Shown here: one piece after another, positions 16,799 to 24,580 of the stretch
How positions within the stretch are numbered: position 1 is the first letter of the stretch
Layout of the letters: every line of letters begins with the position of its first letter
Assembly (NCBI RefSeq): GCF_003369445.1
Contig: NZ_QRCU01000036.1
Location: 1 to 64,000, forward strand
Direction of reading: 5' to 3'
Source of the DNA: Arthrobacter silvisoli
Lineage (GTDB): Bacteria; Actinomycetota; Actinomycetes; Actinomycetales; Micrococcaceae
Length of the DNA: 64,000 nt
The notes under the pieces: generated by a model
What the model saw: the letters and a program-made list of their open reading frames with translations, nothing else
Database searches by the model: none
Told to the model about the DNA's origin: nothing
Made by a program: the position numbers and the translations under genes

Positions 16799-17911
16799 AT
16801 GAAGATCACCAAAGCGACCATCACCCGGATCGACGTCCCGCTCAAGGAACCGTTCGTGGTGGCTTACGACACGTACGCCACCATGCCGAGCATCGTGCTT
16901 GCCCTCGAGACCGACGACGGCTTGGTGGGCTACGGCGAAAGCGTCCCGGATGCGCACGTCACCGGCGAAACTCCGGGAGGAGCGGTCGAGGCGCTGCGCA
17001 GCGAACTGCTGCCCGCCGTCGTCGGGCTCGATCCCTTCGACATCACCGCCATCCACCAGCGGATGGACACCGCGATGAAGAACAACGGTTCGGCGAAGGC
17101 GGCCGTGGACATCGCGTGCTGGGACCTGGCAGGCAAGGCCGCCGGGCGGCCGGTGTACAGCCTGCTGGGCGGGCGGAAGCCGGAGAACCCCACCATCGCG
17201 CGGGTCATGAGCATCCTCGCCCCGGAGCTCCTCGCGGAGCAGGCCATCCAGGCCCGGGAGGAAGGCTTCCGGCACCTGAAGATGAAGCTGGGCGGCAAGG
17301 ACGGGCTCGACGTCGAACGCGTCCGGGCGGTGCGCGCCGCGATCGGGCACGACCTCGCGATCCGGGTGGACGCGAACCAGGGCTGGGGTGACCCGGCGAC
17401 GGCGATCGAGATGATCCGGGAACTGGAACCGTTCGGGATCGACTGGGTGGAGCAGCCCATCCGTGCCGACGACGTGGACGGATTCGAGCTGATCCGCGCC
17501 CAGGTGGGCGTGCGGCTCATGGCGGACGAAGCGGTGGTGACGCAGAGCGACCTGGCGCGCTTCGTGAAGGCACGCAGCGTGGACATGGTGAACCTGAAGC
17601 TGCAGAAGAGCGGCGGCATCCGGGGCTGCCACCGCCTGGCCACGCAGGCCGAGCTGGCCGGGTTCTCCGTGCAGGTGGGGTCCATGCTGGAGACCAGCAT
17701 CGCTTCCGCCGCCGGCTACCACCTGGCGTTGGCGCACCCGGCCATCGTGTCCACCGAGCTGTCCGGGCCGGTGAAGTTCTCCCGCGAACCGGGCAACCTG
17801 GAATTCCGGATTCCCGAGGTGCTGGTGACGGACAAGCCGGGGCTCGGGGTGGACGTGGACCTGGATGTGCTGGAGGACCTCGCGGTGGGGCGCTTCGAGG
17901 TGGGGGCGTAG
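16799..17911 (+). CDS. Enolase-superfamily enzyme, muconate-lactonizing subgroup (racemase/epimerase-like)
   Basis: 370 residues. The MLE-subgroup catalytic layout is complete: KMK at 161-163, metal ligands Asp191 (RVDANQGW), Glu218 (WVEQP) and Asp243 (MADEAV), and the opposite Lys267 (NLKLQK), with Glu299 in GSMLETS. This two-lysine arrangement supports racemisation, epimerisation or syn-dehydration alpha to a carboxylate. Candidates are dipeptide epimerase, N-acylamino acid racemase or hydroxyproline dehydratase; the residue after the eighth strand (STELSGP) does not match the DxD of typical L-Ala-D/L-Glu epimerases. It is the last gene of an operon with an acyltransferase and amino-acid transporter, which favours an amino-acid derivative as substrate. 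Confidence 0.8.
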   Translation: MKITKATITRIDVPLKEPFVVAYDTYATMPSIVLALETDDGLVGYGESVPDAHVTGETPGGAVEALRSELLPAVVGLDPFDITAIHQRMDTAMKNNGSAKAAVDIACWDLAGKAAGRPVYSLLGGRKPENPTIARVMSILAPELLAEQAIQAREEGFRHLKMKLGGKDGLDVERVRAVRAAIGHDLAIRVDANQGWGDPATAIEMIRELEPFGIDWVEQPIRADDVDGFELIRAQVGVRLMADEAVVTQSDLARFVKARSVDMVNLKLQKSGGIRGCHRLATQAELAGFSVQVGSMLETSIASAAGYHLALAHPAIVSTELSGPVKFSREPGNLEFRIPEVLVTDKPGLGVDVDLDVLEDLAVGRFEVGA

Positions 17912-18698
17912 GTGCGGCCGAGCGCCTACCAGGGACGATCTTCTGTGCGTTCGAGCCTATCCAGGAGCACGGTGACGTGGCCCCAGGGCAATTGCTCAAC
18001 AGGCTGTTGCGCTATTGAGGTCCCCGGCCAAGATTTGGCAAGAGTAGTCATAATATTGGAGATTCCGGGGCGAAAACCCCTTCATCTTAGGGAACTGGGA
18101 ACATAGATCGTCGGCCAAATGCCTTGTGACGTTGCTGCCTCATCCTTGGCGTCCCTGTTCTGTCATCACTCCTCAAGGACCAAGCAGTCACAATGGCAGG
18201 CGTACTTAAGTCCTCGCAAACGCCCGTAATCGGGACAATGGCCACCGCGCAACAACAATGGGACCGCAGACGAGAGAACCCGCACTGATCATGCAACCGG
18301 CCGCCCCGTGGGTAGCGCCCAAAGAGTTCATCGAGTTCCAGGGATATGACCCCAATCCCGGGCTATTCAACAAAACCTCTACGGTAATCGTGAGCCCTGC
18401 CGACAACGCACGAATAGCCGCTTCCCAGGCATTCACCCTCAAGCCTTGAACCAGCCCGCCGAAGGCCGTGACCTAAAGGGAGCCAGCACGTTGTAGTGGC
18501 CTGGCATCCCCACACCTGAGGGTTTGAAGGCCCCACCCTGCGATGGGGTCGTCAGCTGCCGTACCCCGCATCACCTATGTGGCGACGACGAACGATATGG
18601 ATGTGTCCCGGGCAGGCATACTTTTCCCAGGGAGGGTCTGCCGTGCGCGTAGAACTGCTGGGCGACGGACTGTTTACGCTCCGCTGGCATGCCGAGCC
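17912..18698. other. 787-bp stretch without a supported gene
   Basis: GC content falls and the codon pattern of the neighbours disappears. The only frames are a 63-codon one at 18258-18449 and an antisense-type one at 18577-18801, both without family resemblance. A weak hairpin (CCCCA/TGGGG arms near 18532-18552) lies downstream of the deformylase-like gene but lacks a T-run. This stretch is the left border of the biosynthetic locus. Confidence 0.5.
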
Positions 18699-19322
18699 TT
18701 ACCAGCAAGATGACTTGTCTGAGCGGGCTGTCGTGATGGTTGATTTGAGGAAAGCGTCAACGCCGCGGACGCTCCAGACAGACCTGAGCGCTATTTCATG
18801 AACGATGCCGCCTTCAACACAGTCTTCGAAGATCGTCCTGCCTTGAAGGTGCGCAATCTCGTGTTGGACAATGCGTGCTGGCCAACCAGTGAAGGTCGAT
18901 TCCTGTGCGATGCCTTGTTGGTCCAGCCAGGACACATCAATGGAGAGGTGCCGGCGGACTGCAGCCTGGTACCCGGGTGTTGAGAGACAACCTTCGAAGT
19001 GTGTAGCAGTTTCTTTGCTTCGGTGGGTGATACAGGGGTTGACCATGATCGTCAGGTCAACCCTTTTCAGGTGTTTGTTTTGGAGGTGTGCGTCGTCCCG
19101 CACCGTATGGTCTTCGATGACAGCGACATTCGACGAGACACCGATCTGCGGCGCCGCGATTCCCACGGCCCCTGTCTGCCTCATGACCGTGGTCATCGTT
19201 TCGAAGAGGTCCCGGAATCTTCCTGCCCGGAGGTCCCGCGGCGGGATTTCGTTCACCGGCAAGCGGAGTGCGCTGTCTCCACAAAAAACCAGAGCATGTT
19301 GTGTTTCACTCATTGCTGCCAT
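18699..19322 (-). CDS. Peptide-deformylase-like metallohydrolase of the peptide biosynthetic operon
   Basis: 207 residues. Motif 1 reads AVGIAAPQIG (residues ~52-61), motif 2 EGCLS at 110-114 with the metal ligand Cys112, and motif 3 HEIAH at 154-158. The two histidines and catalytic glutamate are present, but the aspartate of the usual HEXDH is alanine and the first glycine of motif 1 is alanine. The start overlaps the end of the ATP-grasp gene, making it the last gene of the P450 operon. A housekeeping deformylase would not be expected here. It may remove the formyl group from the ribosomal peptide so that its N-terminus can be ligated, or protect the host if the product inhibits deformylase. 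Both roles are inference. Confidence 0.75.
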   Translation of the reverse strand: MAAMSETQHALVFCGDSALRLPVNEIPPRDLRAGRFRDLFETMTTVMRQTGAVGIAAPQIGVSSNVAVIEDHTVRDDAHLQNKHLKRVDLTIMVNPCITHRSKETATHFEGCLSTPGYQAAVRRHLSIDVSWLDQQGIAQESTFTGWPARIVQHEIAHLQGRTIFEDCVEGGIVHEIALRSVWSVRGVDAFLKSTITTARSDKSSCW

Positions 19323-20655
19323 CAGTGGTCCACCCCCTTGTTACGCAGTCGGACTTAAGGTTAGCGAGCAAGACGAAAGCGTCGTCACGAGACCTGGCGA
19401 CGGTGTTGAGCATGACATGCATGACGTCGGGTGCGCCGCCGAGCGGCGGGGTCAATGCGACCGTTCCTTCGCCGGTCGTGCGGTTGTATCCGTGCGGAAC
19501 CTGGCTGAGCAGGGTCAGGAAATCGGCATATTTGACCTCGTCGCGCAGGAGCTCGATTTCGGTCTGCAAGACGTGCCTGTCTCCATGGATGCCGGGCAGG
19601 TTTCGCATGACTTCGTACATGTGCGTCGAGCCTGTGTAGCGGCAGTTGACTTCGGTTATGCGCATCTTCCCGGAATCGGTCACGATCCAGTCGACGCTTA
19701 CGTGCCCTCGGTAACCTAGCCCCTGGTAGATGCTTGCTAATTGATGAGAGCAGGTTTGCATTCTGCCCCGCAGCTGTGCGGGGATCTGGTCATCGGCAGG
19801 GTTGATTTCAACGGCGAGGCCCCTGTCTCGATAGACGAGTTCCCCGACGCTTGGCTCAGGTAGGGCGCCGTCACCGACCGAATACTCGGCGTAGAAAGTC
19901 CGGTGGTTTCCGACGAATTCTTCGACCACTACTGGGTACCGGTCTTCGTACGACATCCAGGACCAGTGGGAATCCCAGAAAGCGTTCGCTGCCTCAGGCG
20001 TGGTTGCCTGGTAGACCCTTACAGCTCCAGACTCCTCTGGGACCGCCGTGGATTCCGGCAAATGAACGAGGTAGTTGCCGCCTCCGCCTCCGCCGTGAGA
20101 CCGCTTTGCCATGTAGGCACCGTCCCGGCTGAGGAGTTTCTGGCTGAATTCTTTGGCTTCTTCGGCATCCCGTAACACTCTTCCGTGAGGGATTGGAAGG
20201 CCGGATGCTGCAGCTAACGCGCGAAAGTTTCCTTTGCTGTTGGCAAGCTCGTATCCGTTCTGTTGGAAGAAGGCGAACCCGGGGACCGCGCGATTCAAAC
20301 CTAGTTGATGAGCGAATTCCGAAACCCCGGGCGTCATCCAGAGCGCATCGACCGTGTCCGGTTTCCGGTTCCTGAGAGTTCGGAGAACGTCGTTGATGAG
20401 CTCGGAGTCAACGATCGCGAGCTGATCGAACATCTTCCGTTCGTACCGGCCCTCGGGCATTACGCACACGTCGACGCTGTCCGTTGGCATCTCTTTCACC
20501 GCGAGGACGTGGTCAACAAATGCCGGGTCTGGAACGTCCATCAGTACAGCAACGTCACCGGGATTGAGAAACCAGAGGCCGTGTGCCGCATAGGACCGAG
20601 AATCAATCTTGCGCATGATGCTGGGATCAGAATCATTGCAGACGTAGATCTTCAT
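19306..20655 (-). CDS. PGM1-type ATP-grasp peptide ligase
   Basis: 449 residues, starting two bases after the amidinotransferase stop. An N-terminal pre-ATP-grasp domain (KIYVCNDSDPSIMRKIDS ... VPGFAFFQQNGYELANSKG) leads into the ATP-grasp fold: GAYMAKRSHGGGGGGNYLVH is a glycine-rich ATP loop, YPVVVEEFVGNHRTFYAEYS the lid, and MRITEVNCRYTGSTHMYEV carries the metal-binding E and N residues. The last motif and the order of domains match PGM1 of pheganomycin and the ligase of ketomemicin, which join an amidino amino acid to the N-terminus of a peptide. Coupling to an amidinotransferase gene supports the same chemistry. The actual acid and peptide partners are inferred. Confidence 0.78.
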   Translation of the reverse strand: MKIYVCNDSDPSIMRKIDSRSYAAHGLWFLNPGDVAVLMDVPDPAFVDHVLAVKEMPTDSVDVCVMPEGRYERKMFDQLAIVDSELINDVLRTLRNRKPDTVDALWMTPGVSEFAHQLGLNRAVPGFAFFQQNGYELANSKGNFRALAAASGLPIPHGRVLRDAEEAKEFSQKLLSRDGAYMAKRSHGGGGGGNYLVHLPESTAVPEESGAVRVYQATTPEAANAFWDSHWSWMSYEDRYPVVVEEFVGNHRTFYAEYSVGDGALPEPSVGELVYRDRGLAVEINPADDQIPAQLRGRMQTCSHQLASIYQGLGYRGHVSVDWIVTDSGKMRITEVNCRYTGSTHMYEVMRNLPGIHGDRHVLQTEIELLRDEVKYADFLTLLSQVPHGYNRTTGEGTVALTPPLGGAPDVMHVMLNTVARSRDDAFVLLANLKSDCVTRGWTTDGSNE

Positions 20656-20657
20656 GG

Positions 20658-21803
20658 TTAGTTCGCGAAGTCCTCAAGGAAGCTGTCCCGTACGGTGTCC
20701 AAGGTGAAGCAGTGGAACCCTCCACCAAAGAGCCGGCGGTGTCGGTGCTGGACGGGGGTTACTCCGAATCCCTCGGATTCGAGGAGCCGGATGAGTCCGG
20801 TGCAGTCTTTGTTGACGAGGACGTGGTCTGGTGAAATCGACAGGACGTTCAGGTCAATATAGGGGCTAGTCAGGACCAGATCGTTGGTGTTGTATTCAGG
20901 GAAGCTTCCTGCTTCGGGTTCTGGAGGGACGATGAACTTCCACTTGTTGAATGGGGCGGGGAGTTGTTCCTGGATGTCCGGGTGCCTGGCTAGGAAGACT
21001 CCAGGCTTCAGGGCCAGAAGCATGCTGTCGATGTGGTTGTCACTCAGTCGGTACACGCGGTGAACCCTATAGGCCGGGGAGAGATGCTGGACGAGCCATT
21101 CGTAGCCCAGTTGGTGGTTTTCATTTGCAACGTTCACGATGATGTCGCGTCCAAGCCGAATGCACTGGGCGCCGTCAAGCATCATTTCGAAACCTGCGTC
21201 AAAGGGTGAAGACTGAGGGTCTGAAATCGCCTCCGTGGGCCCGCCAAGCGAGGTTTCCAGGTCGCGGGCGTACGAAAGATCGAAGGAACGGTCTGTCATG
21301 ATCGGACGGGGCATGGTCGACCACTTCGCGCCGTCTTTGAAATAGTCGGTGAAGACCGGCTGCATGAGACGGGTCTCGAGATATCTGGACCGGATGGCCG
21401 GAGGCGTTTCGATGATCTCATTGCCGACGATGATCGAGTTGTCCCTGATGTTCAACGCCGGCACAGGCGGTGCGGACCAGCCAAACCCGGCAATGGGGTC
21501 GGGATTTTCAGGCAGGTCCATTGGCCGGTGGACCTTAACACCGAATCCCGCGATGGTCTCGGCCAGGGTCTCAACGTCTTCTACGAGCTCTTCGGTGTAC
21601 TGCTTGGAGATGTTCCAGGATCGGCTGTTCTTCCGTGCATCAGCGTCGCTTTGCGCCAGCCGGGGGTAGGCCCAATCGGACTTGTACAGGTTTTCGTGGA
21701 AGAAGACATCGAATGATAGCTCCCGGTCGTGCGAGACGTAGTTCTTTGCCGTTCCGACGATGATTTCCTTAAGCGGGGCCCATTCATTGTGGCTATTTAC
21801 CAC
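20658..21803 (-). CDS. Amidinotransferase (StrB1/CyrA/glycine amidinotransferase family)
   Basis: 381 residues from a GTG at 21803, preceded by AAAGGAG; it overlaps the P450 stop by 11 bases. The family catalytic triad is visible: Asp210 in MLDGAQCIRLGRDI, His257 in SDNHIDSMLL, and the nucleophile Cys365 in FGGGFHCFTLDT. The opening NSHNEWAPLKEIIVGTA is also standard. The enzyme moves an amidino group from arginine to an amine, giving a guanidine and ornithine. Next to a PGM1-type ligase it probably makes the guanidino amino acid that the ligase uses, or amidinates the peptide N-terminus. Confidence 0.88.
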   Translation of the reverse strand: MVNSHNEWAPLKEIIVGTAKNYVSHDRELSFDVFFHENLYKSDWAYPRLAQSDADARKNSRSWNISKQYTEELVEDVETLAETIAGFGVKVHRPMDLPENPDPIAGFGWSAPPVPALNIRDNSIIVGNEIIETPPAIRSRYLETRLMQPVFTDYFKDGAKWSTMPRPIMTDRSFDLSYARDLETSLGGPTEAISDPQSSPFDAGFEMMLDGAQCIRLGRDIIVNVANENHQLGYEWLVQHLSPAYRVHRVYRLSDNHIDSMLLALKPGVFLARHPDIQEQLPAPFNKWKFIVPPEPEAGSFPEYNTNDLVLTSPYIDLNVLSISPDHVLVNKDCTGLIRLLESEGFGVTPVQHRHRRLFGGGFHCFTLDTVRDSFLEDFAN

Positions 21804-22971
21804 GTTTGTCTCCTTTGAGAGTTGAAACGGTCATTAGCGTTGCGGTGTCGAGGTAGTCAGGGGTCAGGTGTGCGTAGAGCCCCGTCCACCGGTTTTCCGA
21901 GGCCAGCAGGGCGGCAACCCAATTGAGAGCGAGCTGGGCCCCTAGGCAGACGTGGGGTCCCCACGCGAATCCGAGATGATTGCTCTCCTGCCGGTCGGGG
22001 TCAAGGTCATCCGGGCGGGAAAAGATGCGGGGGTCACGGTTCGCGGCGGACAGCATCGTCACGACGCTCTGGCCTCGTCTGATCTGCCTTCCTTGGATTG
22101 TGTGGTCTTCCAGAGCAATGCGTGCCGTAGCCTGGGCGGGGCTGAGATACCGGACAATCTCGTTTGCCGATTGGATGAGGTTCGGTGAAGCTGCGGCCCG
22201 GGCGAATGCTTCCGGCTCGGTTTCAGCCAGTTGGATCAGGGCGGCGCCGAGGGCGAACGATGTTGAAAATCCCGCGTTGTAGATCCCGCCCACGGTATTT
22301 CTCAGGTAGTTCGAGCCTTTCCGCTCAAGTTCGTCGCCCACGACAGGATCGTCAGCGAGGGTCGCCAGCATTCCTGCTTCGGGTGCATGCGAGAGCCAAG
22401 TCTCCACTTCCGCTCTCACCCAGTCGCCCGCTGTCCGGCCGGGGGGAAGGCGCTCCGGGTCGAGCCCGGCATCCATAGCCCGGCTGAGCGCAGTGGAAAT
22501 CGGGGTGTACGTTTCGGCGGGAACGGTTGGAGAACCGAGGACGTTCGCAACCATTTCGGCGACGGAAGGGGCCACACATTCTGCCATCAGATCAACCCTT
22601 GTCCCGCTGGCGGGTGCCGACATCCTGCTGATGAACGCCTCGACGGCTTCAATGGCGATGCCTTTGAGGTCCTGCTGGTGAAGGGCCTTCAGCATGCGCC
22701 GACGCAAGACCATCTGCGATGGCGGATCCTCGGTCTGGATACTTGTCGCAAGGTGCTCTTTAGAGCGGCCCAGGCGTCCGGGGTCGCGGGCGTACCGTTC
22801 GTTGTTCCTCAGGACTTCTTTGCAGTCTTCGTATCGAAACACCACCCACGACTGCATGTCGTCCTGCCACGTACAAGGATCGTTCTCCCGGAACCAAGCC
22901 TGAACGCCCAGACGGTCCCTGAAGTACTCCTCCGATAGTGGTGCAAAAACCCCTTGCGCCGCAACGTCCAT
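21793..22971 (-). CDS. Cytochrome P450, candidate peptide-crosslinking enzyme
   Basis: 392 residues, with GAGGGGG ahead of the ATG. The heme loop is FAWGPHVCLGAQ with Cys342 as ligand, and the K-helix ExxR is E271-R274. In the I-helix the oxygen-activating motif is NAGFSTS (232-238): the threonine stays, but the acidic residue before it is replaced by serine. It is the first large gene after the MLYDHIA minigene and is coupled to the amidinotransferase. P450s beside Met-x-Tyr-x-His minigenes in biarylitide clusters form a Tyr-His crosslink, and that is the proposed role here. A ferredoxin gene on the opposite strand probably supplies electrons. Confidence 0.85.
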   Translation of the reverse strand: MDVAAQGVFAPLSEEYFRDRLGVQAWFRENDPCTWQDDMQSWVVFRYEDCKEVLRNNERYARDPGRLGRSKEHLATSIQTEDPPSQMVLRRRMLKALHQQDLKGIAIEAVEAFISRMSAPASGTRVDLMAECVAPSVAEMVANVLGSPTVPAETYTPISTALSRAMDAGLDPERLPPGRTAGDWVRAEVETWLSHAPEAGMLATLADDPVVGDELERKGSNYLRNTVGGIYNAGFSTSFALGAALIQLAETEPEAFARAAASPNLIQSANEIVRYLSPAQATARIALEDHTIQGRQIRRGQSVVTMLSAANRDPRIFSRPDDLDPDRQESNHLGFAWGPHVCLGAQLALNWVAALLASENRWTGLYAHLTPDYLDTATLMTVSTLKGDKRGK

Positions 22972-23002
22972 CTATTCCCCCTCGTGATCTTTCGGAGCGC
23001 AC

Positions 23003-23042
23003 ACGTGGGGTGCCGCAATGCTTGCATCACGACACCCCACGT
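23003..23042 (-). promoter_or_regulatory. Hairpin between the minigene and the P450 gene
   Basis: ACGTGGGGTG and CACCCCACGT (23003-23012 and 23033-23042) form a perfect 10-bp stem. The loop contains a second small palindrome (ATGC TT GCAT). On the transcript it starts 11 bases after the minigene stop and ends before the P450 ribosome site. There is no U-run, so it is more likely an RNA-stabilising or attenuating element that sets the ratio of peptide to enzyme message, as in the mccA-mccB gap of microcin C operons. That role is inferred by analogy. Confidence 0.6.
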
Positions 23043-23053
23043 CGTTTTGGCGA

Positions 23054-23077
23054 TTACGCGATGTGGTCGTACAGCAT
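23054..23077 (-). CDS. Seven-codon minigene encoding MLYDHIA, candidate RiPP precursor
   Basis: ATG CTG TAC GAC CAC ATC GCG TAA reads MLYDHIA. A near-ideal Shine-Dalgarno sequence, AGGAGGGGG, begins 15 bases before the ATG, leaving nine bases after AGGAGG. This is the strongest ribosome site in the locus and has no other start codon to serve. The stop is followed by a hairpin and then the P450 gene 82 bases downstream. The Met-x-Tyr-x-His pattern equals that of biarylitide precursors such as MRYYH, whose Tyr3 and His5 are crosslinked by the adjacent P450. The extra Ile-Ala and the amidinotransferase, ligase and deformylase genes are not part of known biarylitide clusters. Confidence 0.7.
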   Translation of the reverse strand: MLYDHIA

Positions 23078-23083
23078 GCCGGT

Positions 23084-23092
23084 CCCCCTCCT
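23084..23092 (-). promoter_or_regulatory. Strong ribosome binding site of the MLYDHIA minigene
   Basis: AGGAGGGGG on the minus strand matches the 16S anti-Shine-Dalgarno over at least six bases. Its position decides the minigene start at 23077. Confidence 0.75.
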
Positions 23093-23323
23093 GCTAGCTC
23101 GGATCGTGCAAGAGAAAAAATACACATTTTAGGCGATAGTCACCACTCAAATCCGGCGTGTTTATTAAATAATTGGCATGACTTGCGGCTTTCACGATTT
23201 GGTGCTTTACTTCAATGTTTTCTTCCTAGTCACGAGGTTGAAAAAGTCAATATCTAAGCGCCAGCTGTTGGCTTCAGGATCATCCGAGAGCGACGGTAGT
23301 TCGACCGAAGGGATACTCCCGTA

Positions 23324-24580
23324 ATGGGTTTGCTTATAGATTTGCGCCCGCTTCGCGCGTCCAGGCGATTCTCTGTGTTGTGGAGCACCGGCGTGCTGAT
23401 GTCGGTAACAGGTCAGTTCCTGCAGGTCGCTCTGGCCTGGAAAATCTACGACATTACCCACTCACCGCTGATGGTTGGTCTGCTAGGTGTCGCCGTGGGG
23501 GTGCCGACCGTCATTTTCGGGCTTCTCGGCGGATCCTACGCTGATACAAGAAGACCCAAGGTCATTGGGCTAATCGGCTCGATCGGTCAATTTCTCGTTC
23601 TGCTGGCCGCGGCCGGCTGCTTCTTGGTTGTCGGGGATCCAACCGAGAGCACGGTATGGGTGATCTACCTCGTCGTGGTGCTCCAAATCACTTGCGGCAC
23701 CTTCTCCGCCCCGACGCGCCGGCCATACCTGCGGCATCTGTTAGGAAGAGAACTCCTGCCCTCAGCATCGAGCCTCTACATGCTGTCGATGCACATTGGA
23801 ATGATTCTCGGGCCCTTCCTCGGCGGTGTCCTTATCGGCACCGTAACACTGGGCGTTGTCCTGATCCTGGCCGCCGCCGCGGCTGGCGCCTATCTCCTGG
23901 CAGTGTTCTTCCTCCCCGATATCCCTGCTGGGCAAGTCGGAACCGGCGTCAAACACGCATTCATAGAAGGCCTTGTAGCCGTTGTCCGCTCGAAACCACT
24001 ACGCGGCGCCTTCCTGTTGGACCTTTGCGTGACCGTCATAGCCCTTCCCACCGCACTACTTCCGGCATTGAACGCGGAAATCCTCGGAGGAGGCCCCGCG
24101 GAATACGGTTTGCTGGTTGCAGGCATGTCCATTGGCGGACTCCTCGCCACACTTCTTTCGGGACCCATCACGTCTGCAAAACGGCCAGGCCACGTACTGG
24201 TCGTGGCGGCCGCAGCCTGGGTCGGGGCAATACTCTTGCTTGCCTGGGCTCCAAACTTCGCAACCGCCCTAACCGTCCTCGCGCTCGTCGGGGCACTCGA
24301 CACGGTCGCGATGACCAGCCAATCAATCATTCTCCAGATGGCCGTTCCGGATAACCTCCTCGGCCGCGTGTCGAGTTTTCAATCCGTAGCAGGAATGGCG
24401 GGCCCTCAACTGGGAAACATACGAGGAGGACTCCTTGGAACCTTGTTCGGCCCGAGTGCCGGAATAGCAGCAGGTGCCGCAGCCGGCCTCGTAGCCGTCG
24501 GATTCGCAGCCTGGACTCATCCAGACATCCGAAAGTTCGTAGTCTCCAAGGCCAAGGAAATCGAGGGTTCCAATGTCTAG
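23324..24580 (+). CDS. MFS transporter, probable exporter of the peptide product
   Basis: 418 residues with about 12 hydrophobic segments. The opening (LRPLRASRRFSVLWSTGVLM), the loop YADTRRPKVIGLIG corresponding to MFS motif A, and FSAPTRRPYLRHLLGRELLP are typical of the MFS_3/enterobactin-exporter-like group. It is divergent from the P450 operon across the 352-bp control region and is coupled to the ferredoxin gene. Export of the final product, and so self-protection, is the simplest role. Confidence 0.8.
   Translation: MGLLIDLRPLRASRRFSVLWSTGVLMSVTGQFLQVALAWKIYDITHSPLMVGLLGVAVGVPTVIFGLLGGSYADTRRPKVIGLIGSIGQFLVLLAAAGCFLVVGDPTESTVWVIYLVVVLQITCGTFSAPTRRPYLRHLLGRELLPSASSLYMLSMHIGMILGPFLGGVLIGTVTLGVVLILAAAAAGAYLLAVFFLPDIPAGQVGTGVKHAFIEGLVAVVRSKPLRGAFLLDLCVTVIALPTALLPALNAEILGGGPAEYGLLVAGMSIGGLLATLLSGPITSAKRPGHVLVVAAAAWVGAILLLAWAPNFATALTVLALVGALDTVAMTSQSIILQMAVPDNLLGRVSSFQSVAGMAGPQLGNIRGGLLGTLFGPSAGIAAGAAAGLVAVGFAAWTHPDIRKFVVSKAKEIEGSNV

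Larger units (their letters stand above)
22972..23323. other. Divergent control region between the P450 operon and the MFS exporter
   Basis: This AT-richer stretch holds the seven-codon minigene, a hairpin between it and the P450 gene, and the promoters of both operons. On the minus strand TAAAAT (23126-23131) lies about 50 bases before the minigene start and could be a -10 element, but a well-spaced -35 box was not found. The ribosome site of the MFS gene is weak. Confidence 0.5.

Noticed and set aside
18258..18449. 63-codon frame left of the biosynthetic operon
   Set aside because: No ribosome site, no homology recognised, wrong strand for the operon. Considered as a second precursor but it lacks any M-x-Y-x-H or leader-like pattern.
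23018..23257. 79-codon plus-strand frame in the divergent control region
   Set aside because: No ribosome site, no conserved features, and it runs antisense through the minigene and the hairpin.
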